From Begonia masoniana (Eukaryota; Streptophyta; Magnoliopsida; Cucurbitales; Begoniaceae): a stretch of 64,000 bases of DNA. A program made the position numbers and the translations under genes. The stretch spans positions 30,086,051-30,150,050 of the forward strand of contig CM039516.1 in the NCBI GenBank assembly GCA_022432975.1, in the 5' to 3' direction. Shown here piece by piece: positions 10,175 through 22,400 of the stretch (positions are counted from its first letter, which is position 1; each line of letters begins with the position of its first letter). Below the pieces are notes generated by a model, which saw nothing but the letters and a program-made list of their open reading frames with translations, had not been told where the DNA came from and did no database searches.

Positions 10175-12511
10175 TGTAGCACCCGATCTCATTAAGCCAA
10201 CTTACTTTGTTAACTAGTAGTGAATGTTTTATAGATGAAATTTGGAGAAATTAGTGATTAGGCTAATGAGTGACTAGGCGAGGCCGTAATGGTAAATTGT
10301 GATATAATGTGGATAATCTATTTAAGGGAAGAGGTTCTGCGTTTAATGCACAATAGCCGCCACCTTATTTCCCTTCGTTTGATTTTCAGCTCAGCTCAGC
10401 AGACTTCCTTCCGACATTTTCCTCTCTAATTTTCCCCATTCTATGTGAGTTTTGTTTCATTTTACTTACTGTTTTAATGATTAGATGACAGAGAGATTGT
10501 AGGGGAGTGTTCGTGAATGCTGTGAGTGAGAGTTAGTTTCGAGTTTTGAGGTGAACCAGGAATGCTCGACGAGCAGGACTTCCAACTAGTTTCCCTAAGA
10601 TTTCTAAATAGTTTAGAATGAAGTTTAGTAATGCAGTGCTCTGTTTACGATTATAGGTGAGCAGACTCCCGAAGTAGCCTATAACCAAACAATCTCCAAG
10701 AGACCAGGTAAGTAGAGTATGTGTGTGCCTTCGGGCCTACATCACAAAACAGTAGGTTTATGCATGTTTTGTGCGCTTTCAGTTTGTCATGTATCATGTT
10801 TTAAAAGTACACGAAAATAAATTTAAATGCATGATGGCATGGCGAGGAATGAATTGATTGAAACAGAACAGTTATTAAGGGAACTAATCCGCCCCTTAAT
10901 CGAGAGAGAGGATGCATGACTTTGGGAAAACTGATCCAACTCCCAATTTCACAGGGGGATCTGAACAGTTATTAAGGGAACTAATCTGCCCCTTAATCGA
11001 GAGAGAGGATGTATGACTTTGAGAGAAGTGATCCAGCTCCCAATTTCACAAGGGAATCATACCAGAAACGAATGCATATGCAACTGAGATGAGAAAGTAG
11101 AAACTGCATGTCTAGGAATTTATGTTTCAGCATTCCCGTTCATTACTGCTTTACTTACTTAGCATTAGGCTAATAGATGAGTTTTGTGACGTAAGTGAAG
11201 AAGCCTCGGAAGGTGTGTACTCAGAGCATGTTGAGGAATAGGCTGGTTGGGGGAGCACATTCATGCCTCGGCTTGGTGAACTGATGGCACGGTTTAACTA
11301 CTGTCTGTATGTGGAGTCTAATTTTTTGATGTTCTGTTGAGGAGTGCAGAGGATTTTGATGATAGTAATGGCTGAAGGATTTAGAATACTTGAGTTTCTC
11401 TTGTTATGAAAATCTGATTTGGTTTTGTTACAAATGGCTAACTTGGGATTTTTATTGGATAAGGATACAAATGTTGGTTTCAAATGGTTATTTGTTGGAT
11501 TTCAGAAGTTACTTAGGGTCAGGTTGTTTTGAATGTTTTGAGTGAAATTTGCAAGTTCAACCATCGGTGAATGAAGTTCACCGGTGGATGTTGAGTGTTT
11601 TGTCCACCAGTAGATGTTGGAGGATTGAACCATCCGGCTGATGTCATCGGAAGATATTTTCAGTAGAAGCCATCGAATGGAGGATTGAATCATCCGACTC
11701 ACATCATCGGAAGATGTCTTCAGTAGAATCCATCGGTAGATGTCTTCAGTATAAGTTTTTAGTAGCTTTGTCATTTTGTAATCGGAAGATGTCTTCAGTA
11801 GAAGCCATTAGTAGATGTCTTCGGTATAAGTCTTTAGTAGCTTTGTCGTTTTTGTAATCGGAAGATGTCTTCAGTAGAAGCCATCGGTAGATGACTTCAG
11901 TATAAGTCTTTAGTAGCTTTGTCGTTTTGTATTCGGATGATGTAGGCAGTAGATTTGTCGTTTTGTGAGCAGAAGAAGTAGATAGTAATTCTGTCGTTTT
12001 GTAAATGGAAGAATTATGCAGTCAATTTTGTCGTTTGTGTTCGGTAGATGTGTGTAGCCGACGCGTCGTCGGCAGATGTGAGCGAAAGACGTGTGAAGTC
12101 GACGTGTCGATTCTGTCTCTGCTTCTACCGCTGAGTCTTTTGTCCCTACTTCTACCGCTGGCACTGTTTGGCGGTAGAAGCCTTCTGTTTCTGTTTCTGC
12201 CTCTACCGCTGACTTTGTTCAGCGGAAGATGTGTTTCACTTTTTCGAATTTTAAGTATTTCACACTTAAGTCTTCATTTCTTTTGGCCGAATTATTTCTT
12301 AATATTATAACTGATTATTCAAACGTCGTTTCATAGTTTTGCTCAATTTGGTTTTGCACAAATGATTTTTCCGCTGCAAATTTTCAATGTGTACCTTGTA
12401 AATTGTCAAATTTTGTCCATTGAGTGAAGCTTTAGAATTTTCTCAAAAATCCTATAGTGTGGTTCAGTATCTTGAGTAGCGAACCGGGTTCTGAAAACTC
12501 GGGGCGCTACA
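10175..12511 (+). repeat. A-type 3' LTR of plus-strand gypsy element
   Basis: Starts TGTAGCACCCG and ends CTCGGGGCGCTACA, 2,337 bp. It has TATTTAAGG near 10318, donor-like CCAG|GTAAGT at 10707/10708, hairpin pairs (10875-10946 and 10972-11045), and an array of ATCGG-AGATGTCTTCAGT units with TGTCGTTTTGT spacers at about 11590-12240. The sequence after it (AATAT, 12512-12516) would be the target duplication; its partner is outside the window. Confidence 0.88.
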
Positions 12512-13008
12512 AATATGATTCCCAAGATTTGAAAGTGAATGTGAACACAAGCATGATTCCCGATTTGAGTAAAAGATGTAAACATGATTTTATGCAGCAT
12601 TCATGAACATTCATGTGTTTGTTGCACTCCTTACTAAGCATTAGGCTTATAGTTTGAACCTTATGATGTAGGTGACGAAACAACAGGTGAGGACTTCAAT
12701 CTAGAAGGAAATGCTTAGGTCTTGTTGCTGGTTGTTGTTCATGGTGATGATTTGTGCCTAGGAAGCGATTTTTAACCCGTGGAGTGTTGCTCGTAACATG
12801 TTTTAGTAAGGTCTATGATATTGAAACATAAGTATGATGAAGTTTTCTTATGATAATGAATACTGGGATTGTCTGGTACAGTTTCGTGTTTAAAGAAGAT
12901 TTTAAGACTAAAGATTTATCTGTTTTCCGTAAGTCTTCCGCTATGCATGTTTAAGTTTCATGAGTAGAATGGTTTCCATTCGAAATGAAATGTATCTAAA
13001 AAGGAATT

Positions 13009-13168
13009 TAAGTAGTTTGTGGACAATAAAGTCTGTTGACGAATAAGTCTAAGTAGTCCGTGGACGCTGAGGTCTGTGAACGAAAGAGTTAAGTAGTCTG
13101 TGGACACTGGAGTCTGTGGACGAAAGAGTTAAGTAGTCTGTGGACGCTGGAGTCTGTGAACGATGAGT
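13009..13168 (+). repeat. Tandem repeat, about 40-bp unit, roughly four copies
   Basis: Imperfect copies of AAGTAGTCTGTGGACGCTGG followed by AGTCTGTGAACGAAAGAGTT lie head to tail within the outer LTR fragment. The last copies pass into a CACGTG-rich segment (13194-13232). Confidence 0.75.
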
Positions 13169-13258
13169 CTATGTAAACCGTGAGTGGAGAAGTCACGTGA
13201 ACCGTGGACATTAAAGTCACGTGGGTAACACGTGGTCTGAGCGGTGGATGTATTCAGT

Positions 13259-16200
13259 TGTAACACCCGGTTTTATCAAACTAATTCTCTATTCTTTTAA
13301 ATTAATGGATGACTAGGCAATGGCATAAGGGGTAATTTGAAATTTTAAGTGGATAACCTATTTAAGGAAAGAGGGTTGGGTTTAATGCACTGTAGCTGCC
13401 ACCATTTCATATTTTTCCTCTTCGGGTTTTCAGCTCGAGTAGCAGAGCTCTCTAGGCGATTTTCCTTGCTCGATTCTCTTTCAACCTAAGTAAGTTTTCC
13501 TCATTCTCTTACGTTTTAGCAGTTAGATAACCGAGGGAGTACAATGTGAGGATTTCAAGGATGCTGTTGATGAGAGTAGGTTCGGGTTCTTGGGGAATAA
13601 ATGGGAATGTGCAAGCAGTAGAGTTCCAAACTGGTTTCCTTGTTCTTCTGGTTAATTTTTGGTAAAGTTTAGCGAAGGTTTGATTGATGTTCTGTTATGA
13701 ACTTAGGTGAGCGAGCTTCTAAGGTAGCTTACAGCTGAGCGATTTCCAGGAGACCAGGTAAGTAAAGTTTGCTTGTGCCTTCGGGCCTACATCACAAAAC
13801 AGTAGGATCATGTGTGTTTGAATGTTTGTATGTCATGCATCATATTTTGAAAATTTATGCGAAAATAAATTTTCATGAAATGGCATGGTAAGGAATGAAC
13901 AGACTGTAACAGTTGTTAAGGGAACTAATCCGCCCCTTAACCAAGAGAGAGGATGTATGATTTTGGGGGAAATGATCCAAACCCCAATTTCACAGGGGGA
14001 TCAGATCAGTTTGTTAAGGGAACTAATCCGCCCCTTAATCAAGAGAGAGGATGTATGACTTTGGGAGAAGTGATCCAACTCCCAATTTCACAGGGGGATC
14101 AGATCAGAAACGATGCATATGCAACTGAGATGAGAAAGTAGAAACTGTATATTTAGGAATTTATGTTTCAGCATTACATTTCATTATTGCTTTACTTACT
14201 TAACATTAGGCTAATAGATGAGTTTTGTGATGTAGGTGAAGCAGTGTCAACAGATGTGTTCACTGAGTTTGCTGAGGACTAGTTTTGTAACACCCGACAT
14301 TCTCAGTCAGGTGATTTTCTTAACGGAATTAACGATCACCTCTTTATTTGACCTTTTATTTAATAATTATATGCCAAAGCTTATTGGATTTCTATTGTAG
14401 TGGCAGAATTGTAATTAAGGAGGAACCTATTTGGTATAAGTAGAAAATGGAAACTCTTAAACCTCACAAAAAACCCCACTGTAGCCGACATTCTCTCTCG
14501 GTGATTCCCATCCTCCTAGAACTCTCTCTCTCTCGCAGCAGGTAGCCTTCTTCATCAACAACCGATTCTCCTTCGTTCTCGCTGATACTCAGCTTACCAG
14601 GTAAGACTTAATGAATGTAGTTACTGGTAGATACTTTGAGCTCTGTTTTCAGTTAGAACCCGAGGTTTCAGATTCTTTAATGGCAGAGTAACAATAAGAT
14701 CATTTCTATTTCGCGTTTAGTAAAGGCATTTCCGAGTTGATTCTGGACATTTAGATAGCCGTATGCGATTAGATACTGGGCTGAATCTGGTTATTTAGAT
14801 TGTAGAAATTTAATCCACGCACGCAAGGTGCTCGGCAGAAGAATATTGAAATACAAGTAGGTTAAGCATTAGGATGATTTTTAGTTAGCACTATCAGGAT
14901 TTTATTTTTAACTTAGTAATGTGAAATGATTTAGGTGAAGAAGATTTGAAAGGAGTATTCCATTTGCAAAGGACACCAGGTAAGTGAATGTATTAAGATT
15001 TCTTTCCATTAGGGCCCTACATCTTAAGGGTACTAAATTAGTTATGTGTTTGATGTTTGTTTTAAGTTAGTAAGATGGTTTGTACTTGGATGATTTATGG
15101 ATGTTTGAGGACTATGTTATGTGATGTTCTGATAGAGTCTATGAAGTCAACTGTCTAGTATGATATTTTCCATAGCTTGATGATTAAGAGCATTCATGTC
15201 ATGCATCATGATTTACTTCTCAAGCATATGAAAATGATTTATGAGCATGTTTTTCCCCATGAACAAGATATGAGAATGAATATGAAACCTATGCAACCGG
15301 AATAATTGAGAGTTGGGGGCGGTTTGGCGTATGTCACTGTCCAAAGAGAAGGACCATGAATACGGCCCGAAAGGAACTATGTACACTTGCACTGTCATCC
15401 CCCCTTTACGGCACAAATCCTCCCTTAATCCATATGATGAAAGTGATGAACAAGAACACGAATAAGAACAAGAAAATAGCATGAAACGAACATGATCATG
15501 ATTTCCTTGCAACTATGCATTCACGTATACATGTTAGTATTGCATTCCTTACTAAGCATTAGGCTTATAGTTTAAACCTTATGATGTAGGAGACGAGATT
15601 TCAGGTGAGGATTCCAAAGCTAATGAAGATGTCTAAGTCTGGTTGCTGGAAGGTGTTCAGGGTGCAATTCTGTGGCTGGATGGCGATTGAGACCCCTGGT
15701 TAATGCTCTATAATTTTGTTATGATTAAGAATATGGTAGTTTAAGCAGGATGAGTTTATTTTTATAACATTGAGTTTTGAAATTGCCTGGTTGACTACTG
15801 AATCTGGGAATGATTATAAGGATTGTTAAATGATCTGTTGTTAAGTCTTCCGTTATATGTATTCTGGATGAGTCTCTGATTTTCGTTTATAAGAGTGATT
15901 AGTCAATGAAGTTAGGAGTCTGTACATATCTATGTCCACCGATAGCTGTACTCTATCGGATGATGTTAGGAATTTGCATCCACCGATAGATGTTCTCTAT
16001 CGGAAGATGTATGAGCTTGCATCCACCGATAGATGTTCGCTATCTTAAAATGTCTTAAAAGAGCACGTGGATTGCACATGTCTATCGGTAGATGCTGTGT
16101 ATCTCAAATACCGGATGATGTAAGTGTTGCGTTGTCGTTTGGTGATCGGTAGATGTGTTACCATCGGTCGATGTGAGTCTATGACTCTATCGGCAGATGC

Positions 16201-17526
16201 AGTTTAAGAGATGTTTGGAAACAGAAGTGTCGCGTGGCGGGCACGTGACCATCGGTCGATGTGAGTCTATGACTCTATCGGTAGATGTAGTCTAGGAGAT
16301 GTTTGAAATATATATATATATATATATATATATAACACTAATAATGAACAAGGTCCATGAAGTAAGAACCGATTGATTAAGAGGTTAAGTTATGAATTAC
16401 GTGGCGACTCCAACTGGGGTCGTTACAAGTTTGGTTGGAGGAGTGCATCTATGTAACAATCTGGCAACTGATGGGGCGATTTAACTGGTGTCAGTGGATG
16501 AGAAGGTTTAGTAAACTATGATTCAATTTAAGTATGTTGTGAGTTTCTATGACAGTGGTAGTTTTGATGTTTGAATTCAATTGAGACTTTTCTGATAATG
16601 ATACTCTATTGGATTTAATAGTGGTGTTTACTAAGGTTTGGAGTAATACACGGATTTAAATAGTTTTTGAACAATTTTTAGTAAAATGCTCAAATTCTTT
16701 TGGTAGTCAGAGCTTTCTTTGTGTAGAGAGAAAATGCTCGATGAGCTGCTATATAAAGTTGTTGTTATGTTGACTATCGGAAGATGTCTTCAGTAAAGCC
16801 ATCGGATGATGTCTTCAGTAAAAGCCATCGGATGATATCTTCAGTAAAGTCATCGGATGATGTCTTCAGTGGAAGCCATCGGAAGATATAAGTAGAAAAT
16901 TTGTCGTTTTGTAACCGGATGATGTCGAGTAATTTATCCATTGGATGATGAAGGTAAAAGTCTTTTGTCGATTTGTAACCGAATGATGTCGAGTATTTTA
17001 TCTACCGGAAGATGTGAGTAAGTATAGTTGTCGTTTTGTGATCGGCAGAGGCTGGATGGAAGATTCATCCGGCTGACGTCATCGGTAGATGCGAGTAGCA
17101 AAAACTTGTCGTTTTGCGATCGGCTGAAGTTGGAAGAGTGATTCTTCCAACTGACGTCATCAGCTGAAGTTGGAAGAGTGGTTTTTCCGGCTGACGTCAT
17201 CGGTGGAAGTCTTCAGTTTATTTCCTTTTTGTTGACCTTGTCTAGCGGCAGATGCATTTGATTTTTACAATTTCCACGTTTCCACGCTTAAGTCTTGGTC
17301 GAACCAATTCCTACTATTTCAATTGATATTTCCAAATATTGATTTACAGCCCCGTTTAATCTCTGCTTGTTTTCAAATGATTTTCTGCTGTGAATTTTAA
17401 CGTTGTGGTTTCAGTGAACATCGAGTTTTGACTTTCAAGTAAAATTTTAAGTTTGGTCCATAAATTTCCTAGTTATGTTCGAGTTTATGAGTAACGAACT
17501 GAGTTTAGAAAACTCGGGGCGTTACA
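13259..17526 (+). mobile_element. A-type solo LTR with TCAGT duplication, itself interrupted
   Basis: Starts TGTAACACCCGG and ends CTCGGGGCGTTACA. TCAGT is present at both 13254-13258 and 17527-17531, so this is one integration reduced to a single LTR by LTR-LTR recombination. Removing the nested B-type LTR and its duplicated 5 bp leaves about 2,121 bp, the normal A-type size. The right half has three perfect TGACGTCA sites (17074, 17152, 17192). Confidence 0.93.
14286..16427 (+). mobile_element. B-type solo LTR with AGTTT duplication
   Basis: Starts TGTAACACCCGACATTC and ends GGGGTCGTTACA, 2,142 bp, with AGTTT at 14281-14285 and 16428-16432. It lies inside the A-type solo LTR. It contains ACTGTAGCCGACATT downstream of the promoter region, CACCAG|GTAAGT near 14980, CCACCGATAGATGTT-type repeats at 15940-16280 and a short TA run at about 16308-16335. 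The 99-codon minus-strand frame at 15213-15512 lies wholly in this LTR and is not considered a gene. Confidence 0.93.
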
Positions 17527-18001
17527 TCAGTGGATGTGAGCGGTAGATGTCGTCTGCCAAGTTAATGAAGTCACGTGGGTAACACGTGGTCTGTGGACGA
17601 TGGACTTAAATAAGTCTATGGGTACTGGTCGATGGACGTTGTTGACTAGGCAGACTGTAGACGATAGCTTCTAAGTAGCCCTGGGACGATAAAGTCGTCT
17701 GATTTTGCAGACGAGAATATTTTCCCAACTTGTGTCGTTCAACTCTATGGACGAGTACGTCGTCAGGAATGTGAAGGAGTTGAGTTCAGAGAGTTAAAGG
17801 TTTTAGCCATTGTTATTTAAGTTATATGTCCGCGAATTTTCAAAAATATATATATATCCTTAAATGATTTATAATCCGAGTCTATGATTTATGGTGTGAA
17901 GAAGAAAAAAATGAAGAATTTTATGTCATGGAATGAAACTAGAAGTAAATGTATGTCAAGGCAATACTCGTGGCGGCCCTGACAGGGTTGGGGTTATTAC
18001 A

Positions 18002-19662
18002 TATAAACTTAGAATATAATTTACTTCTCGTAATAGATTATTTAATGTTTCATCTTAGAATAAGTTTTGTAGAAGTGTTTTTACTGTAACTTAATCTCTT
18101 TGGTTTGTCATATCATTTTCATCTATTTAAACTTGATTTCTCAACTAAGTGTTGATTCTCCTATTAATCTTATTTTGTGGCATAACGGTAGGTACAAATT
18201 TTAGAATGACTGAATGTATAATTAATTTCTCCACGTATGGTATAGAAACAGAGTAACAAAAACTTTGTTTAATTACCATCAATTCCACTACTTCTACCTT
18301 ATGGGTTTTTGTTTAACTTTTTCTTTGTATTTGAAATATCTACACACTTTAAATGTATCTTATTACATCCCTAAGATCCTCCATTTTCTTTTAGTCAACT
18401 ATATTATCAAGAATCTAACAATTCATTAATAAAATCTATACTCCAAATTTCATCAAGTAATTCTTATTTTAAATTATATACTTAATATAAGTTTTTTTTT
18501 CTTCAATATCTTGATTAATCTTAATAAATCATAACATCAAATTTAATAATCTCGTCAAGTATGATCTAATCTTTATGGTCCCTCGAGTAATAACTTCTCT
18601 AAGCACCCAATCAAATATAAATCTCGTACTTAAGGTTCTTGATTTCAATTCAATCAACTAAGACCTTAATGTTTGATAATTTATCAATTATAATCTAATT
18701 TTTATATCCTTAAACAAAATTATTTTAAATTATATATTTGAACACATAATTCATATCTATGTTCCTTTCACTTCAATAAATTAAAATTCTAAAATTTCCA
18801 AAGTCATCAATTATAACTACATATCTATGTCTTCTCATAACAAAGATTATTTTTAATCATCAATTCGTTAGTTTTATAATGCTACATTAAAATGTAATCT
18901 TCCATATATTTCTCCAACAATGCTTATATCGTATTAACCTCAAAATATAACTTTTAAACTTAAGATTCCCAACTTTTCTTTGATTAGTTAGAGTATTAAA
19001 GTTTCTAAGTAAGTTATAACCTTTATGTTCTCACAAGCTATGATTGATGTAAACTTAGCACTTTAAGTATAAAAGTTTTACCTCATGTCCTTAATTCATC
19101 TTGATCAATCATAATAGAAAGACTAATATTTTCTTCAATATAATCTAATCTATTTACTTCCCATTATAAACACTATAATATAGAATTTCAAACTTAGTTC
19201 TTTAATTTCTTTGTGATTAACTATATTTCTTAACGTATGATCATCCTATGTCCTCAAAATTCTATCTCATATTTAAAGACCTCAATTTTTTTTTTTTACT
19301 AACTATATCCTCAAAATTTAGTAAATCTTCTACTACTTTTTCATCTCTATAGTTCATCAAACAAATTTGTTATAAACTTTAAACTCAATAACTTCCCTCC
19401 AGAAGTTCTTCATCCTCAAGTTTTGATTATAGTAACTCAAACTTTTCCACTAATTTCATCTTAATGTTTAAATTTTAAAATCTAAGTTGTTCAACCTAGA
19501 CCTTAGTGTTAGTTCATTAATTTGCGAGTTCAAGTTTACCAAGCATCTCCTACTACATAGTTAACCTATGCGATTAATAATAGTAGCTCTAAATTGTTTA
19601 TAATTTCGTATTAGGTTATAAACCTCATTTCATCGTGTACAGAACTCTAGTATTCTCTTATG

Positions 19663-19731
<69 letters not shown>

Positions 19732-21061
19732 CTTTTTATATTAATACAGGTATTAACATCAATTTCTATTAATTCCAAATATCTAAATAAGTCGGTTTCT
19801 ATGCATTCTCAGAACTTATATCTACATAACAATCAATTCCTCTAACTTCATCTATCCTTCTATTATAGGTAACTTAAATACCTAGTTTGAAGGTTTCATA
19901 ATTCCTTAATAAATAATCGTTCTATAGCCTCTATATTTTCCCTAATGTTTGCATTTTCTCAAAAACGAAATTAAACTAAACATTTGAATATATATTATTA
20001 TTATTTATCCTAAGATCCTCAATACTTTCACGAGTCACAAGAAAACTATATCCTATACTTGGATTCAATATCAAACTTTTTTCTAAACCATGATTTTTAT
20101 GTATTTTTACATAACTTAATTTATTTTATGTAATGATCCATTTCATATGATATTCATTTCCTTAGATAATGATCTACCTAAATTAAAATCAGCTCGAATA
20201 AAATCTATCAATAACTTCTTCAACTTTGAATTATCCTTAAAGCCTTAAAATAAAATTCAATATTATTACTAACTTCTCAAGTGATATATGTCTATACACA
20301 TAACTACCTAAGTTGTCATCATTTTATTTTTAACTAAATCATAAAGCTTAAGCATAGTTGATTTCATTCTTATTATTCATCGTATCCTCAATTAATTCAT
20401 GATATCACATTTTCTCTTATTGGTAGGAAATCTTTAATTTAGAAATTTTATAATTTCTATTTTGCAGAACTAAACCATATTTGTAATTTTTACATAAGTT
20501 ATTGTATCCAAATTGTTAAATCGTAACTAGTGTATTTCTTAAAATTTACTTATTTTAAGGCAATATTTTAAAAATTTATTAGAGGAATCCCTACAAACTC
20601 TTGAATTAAAATTTGCATCTAAGGTAGCATTCTTTGCAAGTTTGATGCTGTTTTTTTTCGTTCATTTAAATGTGATTTATAAATGTGATGTATTTATTTA
20701 AGTGTGTTTATTGTACTTTTATACATATTATAAGCTTGTTTTAGTTCTTCGTATTTTTTAAGGGAGTTCGTTGATCGAGATCAAATCTTTTAATCAGGGA
20801 TAAATATTTTAGGTTTATCAATAGATCTACATCACAAAGATAACTCCAAAATACATAAAAACTTGTACTAAAATAGAGTTGAGAATAAGTTGAGATTACT
20901 TTAAATAAAAATAAAAATATATACTAAAGTTTCAAAACATAAGTTTTATAAAACATGTAGGAAAAGAATAACGAAAAGAAATACTTACTTGCTGATCAAC
21001 AATCTTCAAGATGCATGATGAGCATACAGAGTAGTCTACAGAACCGTTTAAAAACCTAGTG
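18002..21061. other. AT-rich non-coding stretch
   Basis: About 3 kb of very AT-rich DNA with recurring short T-rich phrases (such as CTTAATTTCT and AACTTCTC variants) and no convincing reading frame or splice structure. Because it directly precedes a primer site and LTR at 21062-21075 on the minus strand, it could be the decayed non-coding interior of a minus-strand retroelement; I see no gag or pol in it. Confidence 0.5.
19664..19729. repeat. AT dinucleotide microsatellite, about 33 repeats
   Basis: An uninterrupted alternating AT run. The short plus-strand frame overlapping it is an artefact of the repeat. Confidence 0.95.
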
Positions 21062-21073
21062 CTCTGATATCAA
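21062..21073 (-). promoter_or_regulatory. Degenerate primer binding site
   Basis: The minus strand reads TTGATATCAGAGC next to an LTR end, one mismatch from the initiator tRNA-Met primer pattern within TGATATCAGAGC. It marks the LTR at 21075 as a 5' LTR on the minus strand. Confidence 0.6.
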
Positions 21074-21074
21074 C

Positions 21075-22400
21075 TGTAACGTCCCCAAAATTTATTTTTG
21101 TTTTTTTTCTAATTTGAAACCCTAAAATTTTTCCAAAATCGATTTGCAAATTAGGTTAAATTAGATCGTTATATAATTCAAAATTCTTGGAAAAAACATA
21201 AATTATTTATTAGGCGGAAGCTTTGAAATAACTATCAATAAATATTTAAAAAAATTAAATACTAAACAAACATTAAATAAACCGTATTTATTAATTTTTA
21301 AAACAATAACATAGTTAATTGAAAAATCAAACAGGTAATAAAATAAATTACTCAAATTGAAATTAAGTTGCAATTAAATATGAAATATTATTTTTAAACG
21401 ATATAAAATCATAACTTTAAATTTTTATTCAAAACCGACGACAATATCCTCCTCTGTATGTTCGTCTGCCTCTGATAAATTTTCGATCAACACTAATTCA
21501 TCATGAGATAAAAATTCACCTACATCACAAAACTAATGCGCGAGATAAACTCAGTAAGTAAAAAGACGTGCATATAATTTTAATTGCACGCATTATCAAA
21601 TTTCATACTTTAAAAGTTACATACTGGATGAAACTCATTTTTCCAATCCTTACCATGCGTTTAGGCTTTCAGAAAACTAGTGGTTTCTTACCTTTATAAA
21701 GTTTCATCAACCATCTCAATAACCATGTGTTCAAGCTTTCATTAGTCATCTCATGCGTTCAGACTTTCATTAGTCTTCTCTTGTGTTCAGGCTCTCATTA
21801 GCCTTATCGTGATTTCTGTCAATTTTATTCGTTTTTATACATTTCATAATCGCATACACTATGTCCTAATATTTTTATCTTTATACATTCCTATGTCAAT
21901 GCATATACATGCATGTCCAAATAATAACATAATTGAATAATAAAATACTTTTAAAAAAATAATATAATATATGTTTCTCGTGATTTTTGTCAATTTCATT
22001 CGTTTTCATACATTTCATACTCGCATACACTATGTCCTATCATTTTTATCTTTCTACATTCTTATGTCAATGCTTGTACATGCGTGTCCAAATAATAACA
22101 TAATTGAATAATAAAATACTTTAAAAAAATAATTTAATATATGTTTCTTGATGTAGGGCCTACAGCCAAAACATTGAAAACCTAATGTTTTACTTACCTT
22201 GATTACGAGAGAATAAAGAAATAGGGATTTAGGTATTTTTCCTGAGCGTTGGATTGATCTTTTTTGCCTAAAAATTAGGGAGATTTAAACTTCTTCGTTC
22301 CTCCTAAAATAATCCTTGAAATTAATAAGGGTAAAATTTCCTTACCAATTAAATCATAGCGTTGTATTTTCAGATCGATTTGGGCGTCCTTAACGATACA
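21075..22400 (-). repeat. Divergent 5' LTR, minus strand (right boundary uncertain)
   Basis: The plus strand begins TGTAACGTCCCC next to a primer site. Inside are CACCTACATCACAAAACT (21520 area) and GATGTAGGGCCTACAG, then TTTACTTACCTTG near 22145-22200, matching the conserved LTR blocks of the A and B types. A tandem duplication lies at 21808-22149. The right end is a guess, near AACGATACA at about 22399; I found no target duplication. Confidence 0.5.
21808..22149. repeat. Tandem duplication, 171-bp unit, two copies
   Basis: The segment starting CGTGATTTCTGTCAATTT is repeated from 21979 with few changes, including CACTATGTCCTA and GCATGTCCAAATAATAACAT. It lies within the divergent LTR. Confidence 0.9.

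Larger units (their letters stand above)
5844..12511 (+). mobile_element. Plus-strand Tekay/Del-like gypsy element, 5' part displaced by nested insertion
   Basis: It starts abruptly inside gag (reading NSSSSNEHSGDRF) at the LTR edge of the minus-strand element. It then carries gag, PR, RT, RNase H, integrase and a chromodomain-like tail, a polypurine tract, and a 2,337-bp 3' LTR. Its 5' LTR and the beginning of gag should sit left of the window, beyond the inserted element. The sequence after the 3' LTR (12512 onward) is a B-type LTR, the insertion target. It has many lesions and is an old, dead copy. Confidence 0.88.
12512..18001 (+). mobile_element. Outer B-type LTR, split by nested insertions (fragments 12512-13258 and 17532-18001)
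   Basis: The two flanks are parts of one LTR. Reading across the TCAGT duplication joins two segments rich in GTGGACG and CACGTGGGTAACACGTGG, and the right fragment ends GGGGTTATTACA at 18001. The motif block around 12620-12680 (CTTACTAAGCATTAGGCTT, then ATGATGTAGGTGACG) matches the B-type LTRs at 14286 and 26110. Its left end lies beyond the plus-strand gypsy element. It is the oldest layer visible here. Confidence 0.7.

Noticed and set aside
12005..12310. 101-codon Leu/Ser-rich plus-strand frame
   Set aside because: It lies wholly within an LTR repeat array and is a compositional frame.
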